NCBI RefSeq assembly: GCF_963924675.1
Contig: NC_089219.1
Coordinates: 146,340,288-146,404,287, forward strand
Direction of reading: 5' to 3'
Length of the DNA stretch: 64,000 nucleotides
From: Phocoena phocoena
Lineage: Eukaryota; Chordata; Mammalia; Artiodactyla; Phocoenidae
Positions 42,901-53,335 of this stretch are shown here, in pieces (positions within the stretch are counted from its first letter, which is position 1; every line of letters starts with the position of its first letter). A model generated the notes under the pieces. The model saw nothing but the letters and a program-made list of their open reading frames with translations, had not been told where the DNA came from and ran no database searches. Both the position numbers and the translations under genes were made by a program.

Positions 42901-43579
42901 ACTTCCCCAGCGTCTGCCCAACTCCAGAAATTCTGACGCCCCAGTCTACCAGGTTACCACCTACATGAGCAGAAGAAACAGAGGTTGGCACTGCCCAGGC
43001 CTACAGGCTCCCTTCTCCACCCACTCACACATCATTACTACAACCTTAATCAGTTAGAAAATCCTGCCAAAGATTGATGTCAAACTACCAGGGATAATAA
43101 TAGCTCAGGTCGTCCAATGCTCTTTTGGGCTGAAAGCAATTGTTCTGTGAGGAACTTCGTTCCGAAAGTCAGTCTCCTGACTCGGGAACCGCCCCATGTG
43201 TGGCTGAGACTTCAAGGTGTTGGTTCACAGGCCTTGGCCTTTTGGGGGTGAAAAGACCAGGGAAAAAAGTTATTTACAAAGATCAAGATGGAAGTATTCT
43301 GAAATGAAGCTGAAAGTTCCAGGAAACAAGAGTAGGTTTCCCCGTCTCTAGAGTAAAATGAGGCATTCAGGTGCCCGCACACTCTGGGGCAAGGACTGGG
43401 CCTACTGGCTTCTATCTGGGCCGTGCTGCCCAGGCCCTTACCGTCCTGGACCCAAGGGCACCGCCGGGGCTGAGGTTCTCAGGGAACGCAAGGTTCGTTC
43501 CCCTCCTCACCACAAGATGTCGCTGCTGCTCACAATTAGAGGGCACTGGGCTGGACCAACGCCCGGTCCCAATGACAGA
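42901..43579. other. No gene or repeat recognised
   Basis: About 680 bp of average composition; short overlapping frames only. Confidence 0.35.
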
Positions 43580-43662
43580 TACCCTGGGGGTGGGCCCAGC
43601 CCTCTGTGTTTTTAACAAGCCCTCTGGGGGATTCTGAGGCATGCTCAAGTTTGAGAACTGTT
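43580..43662 (-). mobile_element. MER5A-like hAT MITE fragment
   Basis: GGGGGTGGGCCCAGC, TTTTTAACAAGCCCTCTGG and CATGCTCAAGTTTGAGAAC complement one end of MER5A, including its terminal inverted repeat (here GAGAACTGTTG). Confidence 0.8.
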
Positions 43663-44317
43663 GATATAGGTCACCCTGCAGGCCTTGCTGCCCCTAAGGT
43701 CTTGCCCCTCTGCCTGCCATTCCCCCCTCCCCGCCCCCCCATCCCCCACCCAGCCCAATTTGGGCTCTTTGGTTCTAATTCAGCTCTGACCTGAAGCCTC
43801 TGTTTACATAGAGAGCCCCCTATGCATTTCCTTGCAACCCCCTGTAGAGGTGTGTGAGTTACTGACATGCCCTGACTCCCCCAAAGAGATAATATAGTCA
43901 GTATGCTCACCCCTGTACCAACGATGCAGTTTTCCATCCCTTGCATCACTCTGTCCAGGTTCAAAGTCCCTGGAGAGGGTGTGTTCAGTTGTCCAGCTGT
44001 GGTATCGGGACAGCCTTGGCTGGAGAAGAGCAGGACGCCTCACTGACTATTGTCAATAATCAAGACTGTATACACAGGGGAAAGAGGTCATTCTCCAACC
44101 CAAAATAAATCCCAAGTAATAAAAAAGAAAGCACATCATGGACGGTGAGGGCAATTATATTTATTCATGAACTCCAAGCTCTGGTTGGTGTGACAGATGC
44201 CAGGTGGCCCCCTCCCCCAACTTTGTCCCCACGTCCTCGTGTTCATACCTGGAGCCTGGGGGCGAGGGCTCTTGTTTTGGGGGATGTTCACACTGGAGTA
44301 CTTAGGTGTAAAGGGAC
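43663..44317. other. No gene or repeat recognised
   Basis: Includes a CCCC-rich stretch at 43725-43755. No coding signature. Confidence 0.35.
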
Positions 44318-44580
44318 TTTTTTTTTTTTAACATCTTTATTGGAGTATAATTGCCTTACAATGGTGTGTTAATTTCTGCTGTATAACAAAGTGAATCAGT
44401 TATACATATACATATGTCCCCATATCTCCTCCCTCTTGCATCTCCCTCCCACCCTCCCTATCCCACCCCTCTAGGTGGTCACAAAGCACCGAGCTGATCT
44501 CCCTGTGCTATGCGGCTGCTTCCCACTAGCTATCAGTTTTACATTTGGTAGTGTGTATATGTCCATGCCACTCTCACTTT
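44318..44580 (-). mobile_element. L1 3' end, young type (antisense)
   Basis: A poly-T run, then AACATCTTTATTGGAGTATAATTGC, TTCTGCTGTATAACAAAGTG and CTCCCTCCCACCCTCCC. Well preserved, so relatively recent. Truncated to about 260 bp. Confidence 0.92.
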
Positions 44581-44699
44581 AATGGGGCATATTTGTCTGA
44601 AGTTTGTTCTCAAATGACACAGAAAAGAGACAAATGATAATGGATTATATATAAAACTAGAAAGATTAAGGGAGTGAGCAGATGAAATGTTAGCAGTTG

Positions 44700-45060
44700 G
44701 GGAATCTGGGTGAGAAGGAAGGATATGGAGTTCTTTTACTATTCTTGGAACTTTTCTTTAAATTTGAAATTATTTTTTGAAAACCAATTTATTGAGCAAA
44801 AGAAATTTCATTTATATGAATTTTTAGAACAGGCAAAACGAATCTATGGAGATAGAAATCAAAACAGTTGTTGCCTCTGGGGAGGGTGGGGAATTAACTA
44901 GAGGCAAGAGGGAATTTTCTGGGGTGATAAATGTTTCTATATATTGACTCAGATGTGGTTATACAGTGTAAATACAATCATTAAAAATCAGAGAACAGTA
45001 TCCTTAAAGTCTGTGCACTTTATTATGTGTAAATTATGCTTTGATTAAAAAGGATGTAGG
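44700..45060 (+). mobile_element. L1 3' UTR (sense)
   Basis: GAATTTTTAGAACAGGCAAAACG, CAAAACAGTTGTTGCCTCTGGGG and ATTATGTGTAAATTATGC are sense L1M 3' UTR; the terminal TTGATTAAAAAGG resembles the tail. Confidence 0.75.
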
Positions 45061-45330
45061 GAAAATATATACATGAGAGAGAGGATAAGCAAATCTAGAA
45101 ATTGGTCCTTGAAAAGACCAGTAAAAATGACAAACCTCTGTTGATACTGATCAAGAAAAAAAAAAATCCAACATCAAACTGACAGCCAATATCAAGAATG
45201 AAAAAGCTCATCCCTACAGATAAAGCTGAACACAAAAAGATCATGAGACTGTTAATTATTTGTTAAATGGCATAGTTCGGCTTTATGCCCTTGTCTTATA
45301 TATTCTAAATCACAATAAAAATGTTTCTAA
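45061..45330 (+). mobile_element. L1 ORF2 fragment (sense), diverged
   Basis: CCTTGAAAAGACCAGTAAAAATGAC, CTGATCAAGAAAAAA and GCCAATATCAAGAATGAAAAAGC match sense ORF2. Right of 45245 is uncertain. Its frames carry stops. Confidence 0.6.
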
Positions 45331-45499
45331 ATAGATAGGGCAGAACAGCAGGACAAAGGAGAAATAAAAGTAGGGTGAACATAAAGCAAAAGATAAAGCC
45401 AAGAGAGAGGGTAGCCAGCAGGACAAGAAAGTGTCATCTGTTGTTACAAGTTGGTGTGCTGTTGATTTGAGGTTGGAAAAGCTCAGATTTATTGTTTGT

Positions 45500-45680
45500 T
45501 CTGTGCCAGGCTCTTTGTGCTAATCTCCTTTAATTCTCATAGTAACCTACAAGGTAGGTAGTTTTATTATGATTGTGTTTTACAGATGAAGAAATGAAGG
45601 TTTAGAGAGGTTAAGTTACTTTTCCAAGGTCACACAGGAAGAGGCAGACCAGGGCTTCAAAGCCCAACAGTTAGGCTCAG
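45500..45680 (-). mobile_element. MIR SINE (antisense)
   Basis: TGTGCCAGGCTCTTTGTGC, TAACCTACAAGGTAGGTAG, GGTTAAGTTAC and AAGGTCACACAGG. One of the clearer copies. Confidence 0.88.
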
Positions 45681-45784
45681 AGCCTGTGAAATTACCCCAA
45701 AGCCAGCAGGCAGGGCTGAGAAGCAGCCCTACAAGCATCACTGTGACACAGAACCACCTAGAATGGTGACTGCGTTGACTAAGA

Positions 45785-46180
45785 ACTCATTCATTCCACA
45801 AAAAGTTCTTGGAGGCTTGCACTGTGCTGGGTACTCAGGGAAACAACCATGAATGAGACAGACGAGGCTTGAGTTTGCATTCTAGTGGGACAAATAACGA
45901 AGAAAAGGATAAATAGCAACTTCCGATGGTAGTATTGTGAAGAAACTAAAAACATGGTAATAGAGATATCTTGGAGGGGTGCAGCGGGTGGGTACCTGTG
46001 TTAGAGAGTGTCAGGGAGGAAGTGACTTTTTTTTTTCTTTATGAGCAGACAGACGGGACCAGCCTGTGATCTAGGCTACAGGAACAGCAAGGGTGGAGGC
46101 CCTGAGTGGGATCACAGTTAGCAAATCCCAGGGGCAGGAGAAGGCTGGGAGGAGCCAGGGTGAAGAAAGCATCCAAGGGC
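45785..46180 (-). mobile_element. L2 LINE 3' end (antisense)
   Basis: ATTCATTCCACAAAAAGTTC, TGTGCTGGGTACTCAGGG, TTGCATTCTAGTGGGAC and GCAAGGGTGGAGGCCCTGAG. The right end fades. Confidence 0.7.
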
Positions 46181-46689
46181 ATCTCAGTGGTCCCTTCGTC
46201 TCTACAGAAATAAAATAAACTCCTCCCTCAGCCTCCTCATTCCTCCCCTCCTCCTGCTGATTTCCGGATTCTCTACATTTCGTGATTCCAACTCCATAGC
46301 CCCAGTTTGTCCGGAAAAGTTACAAGTGAGGGGCCTGGTCAGTTTTGCATTGGAGGAGGGGCATGAGCTGATGTCACAGATGTACTCTCTGCCCTGGTCT
46401 GGCCCTACTGCTAATCTCCAGGCAGCCCCTGGCTTCTTCCTGTGCAGTGAGGAATAATTCTGCTGTCTTTTTGTCTAGAGAGGCTATGGCAGGTGGTGCA
46501 GCCTCCCGGGGGCAGGGGGCTTGAGGAGACAGGAGCCCCCTCTCATCTCCTCCCGCAGTTGCTGGGTCCAAGCCACCATGGTCCTCAGTGTCTGCTCAGC
46601 TGGGAATACGTATACTGGGACAAGGGTAGATGGGGGAAAGGGTGGGCAGCCTTCCTTACCCATGGCCTGTGATGGAACTGAAAGTCTCC
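46181..46689. other. No gene or repeat recognised
   Basis: About 500 bp of average GC with short frames only. Confidence 0.35.
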
Positions 46690-47470
46690 AACTAGTATTC
46701 CTTTGCTATGTAAAAATAGGACCACAAACTTATCAACTTAAAACAATACACAGTTAGGACTTCCCTGGTGGTGCAGTGGTTAAGAATCTGCCTGCCAGCG
46801 TAGGGGACATGGGTTTGATCCCTGGTTCGGGAAGGTCCCACATGCCACGGAGCAATTAAGCCCGTGCGCCACAACTACTGAGCCTGCGTTCTAGAGCCCG
46901 CGAACCACAACTACTGAAGCCCTCGTGCCTAGAGCCCGTGCTCCGCAACAAGAGAAGCCATCACGATGAGAAGCCCGTGCACCGCAACAGAGAGTAGCCC
47001 CTGCTCGCCACAACTAGAGGAAGCCCACACGCAGCAACGAAGACCCAATGCAGCCATAAATAAATAAATAAATAAAAATTTAAAACACCAATACATATTT
47101 ATGACATTATCTCATAGTTTCTGCAGGCCAGGAGTCTGGGCACAGCTTAGCTGGGTCCTCTGCTTAGAATCTCCAGGCTGCCATCCAGGTGTCAGCTAGG
47201 ATATGTTCTCATCTGGAAACTTGACTGGGGAAGACTCTGCTTCCAGGCTCAGTCAAGGTGCTGACAGATTTCTCTGAAGTTCTAGAACTGAGGGCCCTGG
47301 CTTCTTGCTGGCTGGAAGCCCCCATCAGCTCCGAGGGGTGGCCCACATTTTTGAGAGGCTTCCCACAGCTCCTTGCTATGTGCATCTCCCCAACATGGCT
47401 GGGTACTTCATAAAACCAGCTTTGGTCCAACTACCATCCAGTCTGTAGACCCTAGCCATCTTTGATTGTT
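46690..47470 (+). repeat. Old dispersed repeat, split by a SINE
   Basis: The left end TATTCCTTTGCTATGTAAAAATAGG and the segment after the SINE, CATAGTTTCTGCAGGCCAGGAGTCTGGGC to CATGGCTGGGTAC, match the same kind of common old repeat seen at 14521-15050. Family name not asserted. The SINE at 46757-47083 cuts it. Confidence 0.6.
46757..47083 (+). mobile_element. CHR-type SINE, long form (sense)
   Basis: AGGACTTCCCTGGTGGTGC at the head, CACAACTACTGAGCC, CACAACTAGAGGAAGCC, and an AATAAATAAATAAAT tail. Full length. Flanking ACAATACAC and CACCAATACAT are possible but weak target-duplication remnants. Confidence 0.93.
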
Positions 47471-47483
47471 TCCTTGCTATGTA

Positions 47484-47554
47484 TGGGGTTGGCCAAAAAG
47501 TTCATTCTATAGGATGTTTCAGAAAAAACCGAACGAACTTTTTGGCCAAGCCAA
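47484..47554. mobile_element. Mariner-type hairpin MITE, 71 bp
   Basis: Left GGTTGGCCAAAAAGTTC and right GAACTTTTTGGCCAAGCC are inverted repeats. TA dinucleotides flank the element (47482-47483, 47555-47556). The size and ends match the small mariner MITE of cetartiodactyls. The transcript would fold as one long hairpin. Confidence 0.9.
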
Positions 47555-47824
47555 TACTATACAAAGTTCCAGGTTCATCTGTACGTTTCCTGCCTGGACC
47601 TGGAATCAGCCTCTTCTCTAAGAAACCGTCATTAGTTTCAGGGATAAATGGAATTTCAAGACCACAGCCTGGTTCTTAGTATCTATTTTAAAAAATTTAA
47701 TTTGATCTTGCATTGCATATAATTAAATATAAATATATTTTTTCTCCATTAACCAATGTATTATAGAGCCTACTATGTATAAGGCAGTCTCTGGAAGAAG
47801 GTGGATTATAAACAAGCATCATTT

Positions 47825-48163
47825 TATATGTGGGATCTAAAAAATCATACAAATGAACCTATTTACAAAACAGAAATTGATCCACGGATGTAGAAAACAA
47901 ACTTATGGTTACCAAGGGGGAATGGGGTGGGGGTAAACTGGGAGATTGGGATTGACATATACACACTACTATATATAAAATAGGTAACTAACAAGGACCT
48001 ACTGTAGAGTACAGGGAACTCTATTCGTTACTCCGTAATGACCTATATGGGAATGGAGTCTAGAAGAGAGAGGATATATGTAAATGCATGGCTGATTCAC
48101 TGTGCTGTACAGCAGAAATTAACACAACATTTTAAAGCAACTATATTCCAATAAAAAAAAAGA
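47825..48163 (+). mobile_element. L1 3' end, young type, with target duplication (sense)
   Basis: GTGGGATCTAAAAAATCATAC, then GTGCTGTACAGCAGAAATTAACAC, ending CCAATAAAAAAAAAG. AAGCATCATTT flanks both sides (47814-47824 and 48164-48174), perfect. Recent 5'-truncated insertion. Confidence 0.95.
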
Positions 48164-48174
48164 AAGCATCATTT

Positions 48175-48894
48175 GATAGCACCAAATTTCAGGACCCCAA
48201 GGTGGAGGAAGCCATGCTAGAACATTTGGGAAGTGAGGCTTCAATGAACTCTCGGGGACAGAATGACTCGGCATGTTAGTAGAACAGCCTGGTCTCCTGG
48301 CTGGAGCCCAGGCTTGAGTGTCTCCGTGTCTACTTGGCTGTGAGGAAGGGAAGTTTGCGTGCAGGATGGTGCCAGGTAATGAGGGCAGGTGGTTCTCGCT
48401 GCCATGTTTGCCGGCTCAGGTGCCCCCGGGGACTGAGGCCGGCAGGGGGAGCCCAGCTGAGCTCTCTGAGCAGCCTCTCAGGTGTGGCGCCCGACTTCTG
48501 CGTAAACAGGTAGGAGCCTCAGGGGCCGACAGAGAATTCTGAGCGCTGCAGTTGACCCTGCTCTGCTCCCGCCCCTCAGACAAGGGAGCTGGGGCTGGTT
48601 GAGTTTGCCCCAGTGAATAAGGATTGAAGAAGAGGCATAGAGGTAGGAGGTGAAGCCCTAACAGGGTGCCTGAGGGCAGCTCGCTGGGCAGTTCTGTGGA
48701 CAACAGGGCTCTGGGTCAGGGTGCATGGGGTGGCAGTGCATGCCTAGGGTTGGCTCCACTTCTCGAAAGCCATGGGAATAAGGCCCTGGCCACAGGTCCA
48801 GGCTCCATAAGAACCAGGCTCCTTCCCTGTTCCATCAGCCTGAGGGGGCCTCTGACTCACTGCAGCCATCACTAGAACCACACATAGCTCAGGT
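48175..48894. other. No gene or repeat recognised
   Basis: About 720 bp of GC-rich DNA. Several 60-95 residue frames overlap on both strands, with no domain. Confidence 0.35.
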
Positions 48895-49095
48895 CCCTGG
48901 TGTAACACAAAGGGCCTGGCCTTTAGAGTTTGCCAATTTCAGCTCTGAAACTTTCAACAATTACTCCCTGAGCCTCAGTTTTCTCATCGGCAAAATGGGG
49001 GTAGTAAGAACACTGTTACTTAGTGTTCGTTAGGCAGCTACTGTGAGAGTGAGATGGGTCTCAAAAAGGGCCAGGCTCTTCCTCCTGTTATTATA
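48895..49095 (+). mobile_element. MIR SINE (sense)
   Basis: CAGTTTTCTCATCGGCAAAATGGGGG is the diagnostic MIR core; head (GGCCTGGCCTTTAGAG) and tail are diverged. Confidence 0.8.
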
Positions 49096-49784
49096 TTAGA
49101 GAGACTGAGCACCTAGGTAAGCGGCCGTGGGGCTCTGTGCAGGAATTGTAAAGTCAGACACCTCCGGGAGCCAGGCAAATACCGGATGTGTGTGAAGCAG
49201 CAGCTATAAGAAGATAGGAGGGGACAAAGCAGAGGGAGTGGGCCTAAGGGCATTCAAGACACGGCTGCCAGCCTCACCCTGTCATAGCTGGGTTTGCACA
49301 GACAAACAAGGGCCAGAGTGACGGTCTCCCCAAGATTCAGGGAGGACTCTGAGGGACGTCCGAGCCTCCCTGCCCCGAGTCTCACAGAGCCCCTAGGTCT
49401 GGCCCTGAAAGCAGCCCAGGGAGCAAAGCTTCTCTCCAGATACACCGTCTGGGGTCTCAGGGGTTGGCCTAGCAGGTCAGTGGGAAGCAGTGGGACCATG
49501 ACTGAGTCTTTCACCATAGCCAGAAGCTGCCCCTGGGGTCAGAGCTGAGTTCCCCTCCAGCAGCACCTCATTGAGTGACTCCAGCAGCATCTGGGGAGGG
49601 GCATGGGAATGAGGAAGCTGGTTCACCTCCTTGCTGTCTCCCCCAGAACTAAGGTCTGCACTGTTGGGGTATCTTTCGTTAGAGAGAATTAAGGAGACTG
49701 GGGCCAAGGACTCTGCCCATGAATGTGCCCGTGCAGTGATACAGAGAAACTGAGCCTGGGGGTGGCCAATCTGGGACTAGCTGG
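49096..49784. other. No gene or repeat recognised
   Basis: About 690 bp. An 84-residue plus frame overlaps an 87-residue minus frame across 49254-49548, typical of GC-driven ORFs. Confidence 0.35.
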
Positions 49785-49980
49785 TGTTTATTGAAGGGCT
49801 GTTCTGAGCTGGGCACTGCACAAGACGCTTTCCATATATATCTCCTTTAATCCTCACAGCAACCCTACAAGGAAGGTATTATTAGCTCCAAATTATAGCT
49901 GGGCTCAGAGAACTTGGGACACAAAGCTAGGATCACACAGCAAACAAGTGCTCAGCCTAGATTTGAAATTAGAGAGAAGA
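49785..49980 (-). mobile_element. MIR SINE (antisense)
   Basis: CTGAGCTGGGCACTGCACAAG, TTTAATCCTCACAGCAACCC and GATCACACAGCAAACAAG. Confidence 0.85.
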
Positions 49981-50767
49981 AACTTTAAAGAGCCCCCCAC
50001 TTCTCACCCGTGAGGCCCTCTGCCTCCATGCTGCACTCCCCGGAGGACCAGCATGGATCTGGGTAACTCATCACAGACACCAGGGAGCAAATGGCTACTG
50101 AGACTTCCAGAAATCAGAGGGTGAGCCCTGAGGGTTCCTCACAGCCCCAGCACACAGGACTCTACCGGCCCTCCTCATCAGGCTCATGTGAGGGGAGGAG
50201 CGGTACTTGTTAATGAGACAGAGGATGTGAAAATGTTTTGTAAATTTCCAGGGGTAATGCAAATGCAAGTTGCCTGCAACTTATTTTCCCTCATGGGCAT
50301 AATGACTCTACCACTGAATTCGGAGGTTGGATTTCTATGTTTTGTCCTTCTTTGGTGAAGTCACGAAACAGATTAGTTAATTCCCAGAATCATGGTCTTG
50401 TACAACTTTTCACCCTTGCATAGCGTAGGCCAAAGAGTTAGCAGTACATGTTCCCCAAGAGATGTTTCCCAACTTCAGATCCAAGAAGAGGCTTTTGTTC
50501 CTACGGATTGAACTATTATGTGCATGTCCTTTTTTAGCCTGCTGAGAAAACAAAGAAAGGCAGGGAGTCTGAATTCAACCACCCTTTGAAGAAATGTGCA
50601 GGCTCAAAAGAAGCTCTACTGTTTTCTCTGAGCTTCCTGTATGTCAAGAAAACATGTGAACTTAATGGAAACGGAGAAGCTGCCAGATAGGAAATAAGTG
50701 GATAAGCTTCTCTTTTCCTTCAAGAGGTCTTTTTCTATATTATACTCTGGTTTTTAAAAAGAAGTGG
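49981..50767. other. Single-copy-looking DNA with an octamer next to a small palindrome
   Basis: ATGCAAAT (50257-50264) is followed by AAGTTGC-CT-GCAACTT (50267-50282), arms of 7 bp with a 2-bp loop. No other feature recognised. Confidence 0.35.
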
Positions 50768-51105
50768 GGGACTTCCCTGGTGGCACAGTGGTTAAGAATC
50801 CGCCTGCTAATGCAGGGGACACGGGTTCCAGCCCTGGTCCGGGAAGATCCCACATGCCACGGAGCAACTAAGCCCGTGTGCCACAACTACTGAGCCTGCG
50901 CTCTAGAGCCCGTGAGCCACAACTACTGAGCCTGTGTCACAACTACTGAAGCCCGCACGCCTAGAGCCCGTGCTCCACAACAAGAGAAGCCACCGTGGTG
51001 AGAAGCCCGCACACCATAATGAAGAGTATCCCCCGCTCGCCACAACTAGAGAAAGCCTGCACACAGCAACGAAGACCCAACAACAAAAAATAAATTTAAA
51101 AAAAG
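50768..51105 (+). mobile_element. CHR-type SINE, long form, with internal duplication (sense)
   Basis: Head GGGACTTCCCTGGTGGCAC and A-rich tail. It has an extra 20-bp unit: CACAACTACTGAGCCTGTGT at 50918-50937 followed by a second CACAACTACTGAAGCC. The other long copies here lack this extra unit, so it arose in this copy or its source. Confidence 0.93.
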
Positions 51106-51976
51106 GCTAACGAGACCGCAATTTGAACATTTTGGAAAGAATCCCAGGAGATGTACAATCATAGTCTTCACTCAGGCTAATAAGGTAATTCCACCTCAAC
51201 CCAGGTGTTTTCTTCCATGCTCTTAACCTCCCTGCCTCTTCCCCGGGCCCGACCACCATGGGTGGAGCCTGCCGTTTCTCACAGGGTGGGAAGCTAGAAG
51301 CAAGTTTTGTCATCATTATTGTCTCATGGCTTGTTAAAGTCTGGGACACTGAGGTACCATAATTTGTAAGTACCCCCCCCCACCCTCATCCCCACAATTA
51401 TTGGACAGCTAGATTGCTTCCGGTATGGGTCAGTGCACGTTTCTAAATCTTAACTTTTTCAATTCTTGTTTCCAGTTTCCTCTCCGTGAAGTTTCCAGAG
51501 ATTCTAGGCTTCTGGCAGCTCTAACAATGCACTTGGCTTCCACCGAGAAATGGAAGGGGACTCTTGGCCCAGCGAGGCACATGCTGGTGAGTTGACACTG
51601 GGTTGCAGCCAGCTTTGCTTCTCTTGGGGTTGCTTGGATGGCTCTGGTCTTTCTTCTTTCCTGATTGGTTGTTTAGCAGCAGGAGGTGAAAGTGCTTTTG
51701 GTTTATCTTCTGGGAAAAGAACCAAGGGCCCTGGTGAAGAAACTCTGAAGAGCCTGCTGCTGCCTTCTGGCAATTTCCAGCAGCCAGCACAGGGTCCAAC
51801 ACAGGACAGGTGCTCAGCCTCGGCTTGCAGTGATACCACATATCCTGACTCCTTCATCAGCCCCAGATTTCAGGTCCAATCCCCCACCCTTCTGTCTCTG
51901 AAGATGGCTGAAATACCTCCTCTTCCGAGCAGCCTTCCAGGATTATGAGAAGAGTAAGTAACATGGAATTCCTCTC

Positions 51977-51977
<1 letters not shown>
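51106..51977. other. No gene or repeat recognised
   Basis: Includes a cytosine-rich run at 51374-51384. A 117-residue minus frame and a 132-residue plus frame overlap at 51.5-51.9 kb and lack domains. Confidence 0.35.
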
Positions 51978-52027
<50 letters not shown>

Positions 52028-52063
52028 CACCACCACCACCACCACCACCACCACCACCACCAC
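51978..52063. repeat. Compound (CA)n-(CAC)n microsatellite
   Basis: About 22 CA units, a CATA interruption, then about 13 CAC trinucleotides, near perfect. Reading frames through it give Thr-His or Val-rich homopolymers, an artefact of the repeat. Confidence 0.97.
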
Positions 52064-53099
52064 TACCTCCTTAGCCCCTCCAGATAAACACGCTTGTTAC
52101 ACACAAAAAATGAGATGTATTCGGTGGTCATAACTAAGGCTTAGAAGATACATGTCTAGGGGTTTCTGTCTGGTTTGTGGATGCAACAGTGGGCAGGGCA
52201 GTGGTTTGGAAGAAAAGAGAATGGATTTTCCTGGGTTTGCTTTGTTATTCACTTGCTGTGCTATATGAGCCAGTTGCTCGCCCTTTCTGAACTCATTATC
52301 TCAGCAGGTGCAGCAGTAAAGGGCAGTCAAGCCCCCTGCTGCTCTGGGATTCTCAGTAGAGCAGCCCAGGGTCAAGAAAGAGGTGTGGATGATATGCGAG
52401 AGGAGTGGGAGGCGGGAAGCCAGGGGCTGCTCTGGGTGGGGTGTGCGTCTCTGGATCTCTGCATCCTGGTTCCTCTCCTGTGGCCGGGAGCCCCCGAGGA
52501 CACAGACCACAGACAACCTGCCTTCTGCGCCTCCCGCCTTGGCACCCAGCCCTGGGGCTGACACAACACGCGTGCTTAGTAATCCTTTGTTGGGGAAAAT
52601 GGATGAGGGCTGGGATGTGCGGGGAAGAGAGGATGTGGTGAAGGAAAAACCGAGCACCTGGAGTTCCTAGAGGGAATTCCAGCCACTTATGAGTCTATCA
52701 GAGAACATCCTGGGGGAAGGACTTCCAGAAAGAATTGTTCTCAGCCCTTCGAAAGCAACAGCAAGGCATCCACTCTGAAGGGTGGGGAAGATTGCGTTAG
52801 ATCAGCCGTACTCTTGTCCTTGGCATGTCTTCTCTATAAAAGGCTGCTGTGGGAGGAGACACATTACTGCTGTGGGAACCCCGGGGGGACAGGGACACTC
52901 AGCACCTCAGGCCTCACGCTGGGCTCACCTCCCAGCATCACTGAATGTATGAGCCCAGAGAGTGGCAGCCGGGCTGTGTGGAGGAGGGGTGTCCAGGACC
53001 AGAAGACAGGAGCCAACAGAAAGGGGGGACCTGGTGGTGGCTGGTGAGAGGGGCTGAGCAGAGTCAGTTGTCCAAAGGAAATTGACAGACTTTGCAGTG
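52064..53099. other. Single-copy-looking DNA, no gene supported
   Basis: Overlapping frames up to 128 residues on both strands near 52.2-52.7 kb have no domain and no clear splice context. Confidence 0.35.
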
Positions 53100-53335
53100 C
53101 AGGGCGCAGTGAAAACCCCTTTATTCATCTTGTCTATAGAGTCTTCAGTAAACACTGGTTTGGGGAATGCTTCTTCCTGGAGATGGAGGGAGGCACTGAG
53201 CCCTGTGTTAAAGCCCACACAGAGCAAGAACAGACACTGCACGCTAGGGTGGCAGCCCCCGGGGTACTTGTCCCACTGCTCCAATGGCAGTGTCCCCCAG
53301 TGACCTGCGCCACCTCCCTGCTGCTAAAGCTTCTT
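53100..53335 (-). other. Possible 3' end of a minus-strand transcript (weak)
   Basis: Antisense AATAAA (complement of TTTATT at 53120-53125) lies in otherwise single-copy DNA. The minus strand then reads into GGGGTTTTCACTGCGC. There is no recognisable protein upstream on that strand; the 119-residue frame at 52925-53284 is not a known family. This is a guess. Confidence 0.15.

Noticed and set aside
51857..52133. Val-rich and Thr/His-rich frames
   Set aside because: Translations of the CA/CAC microsatellite.
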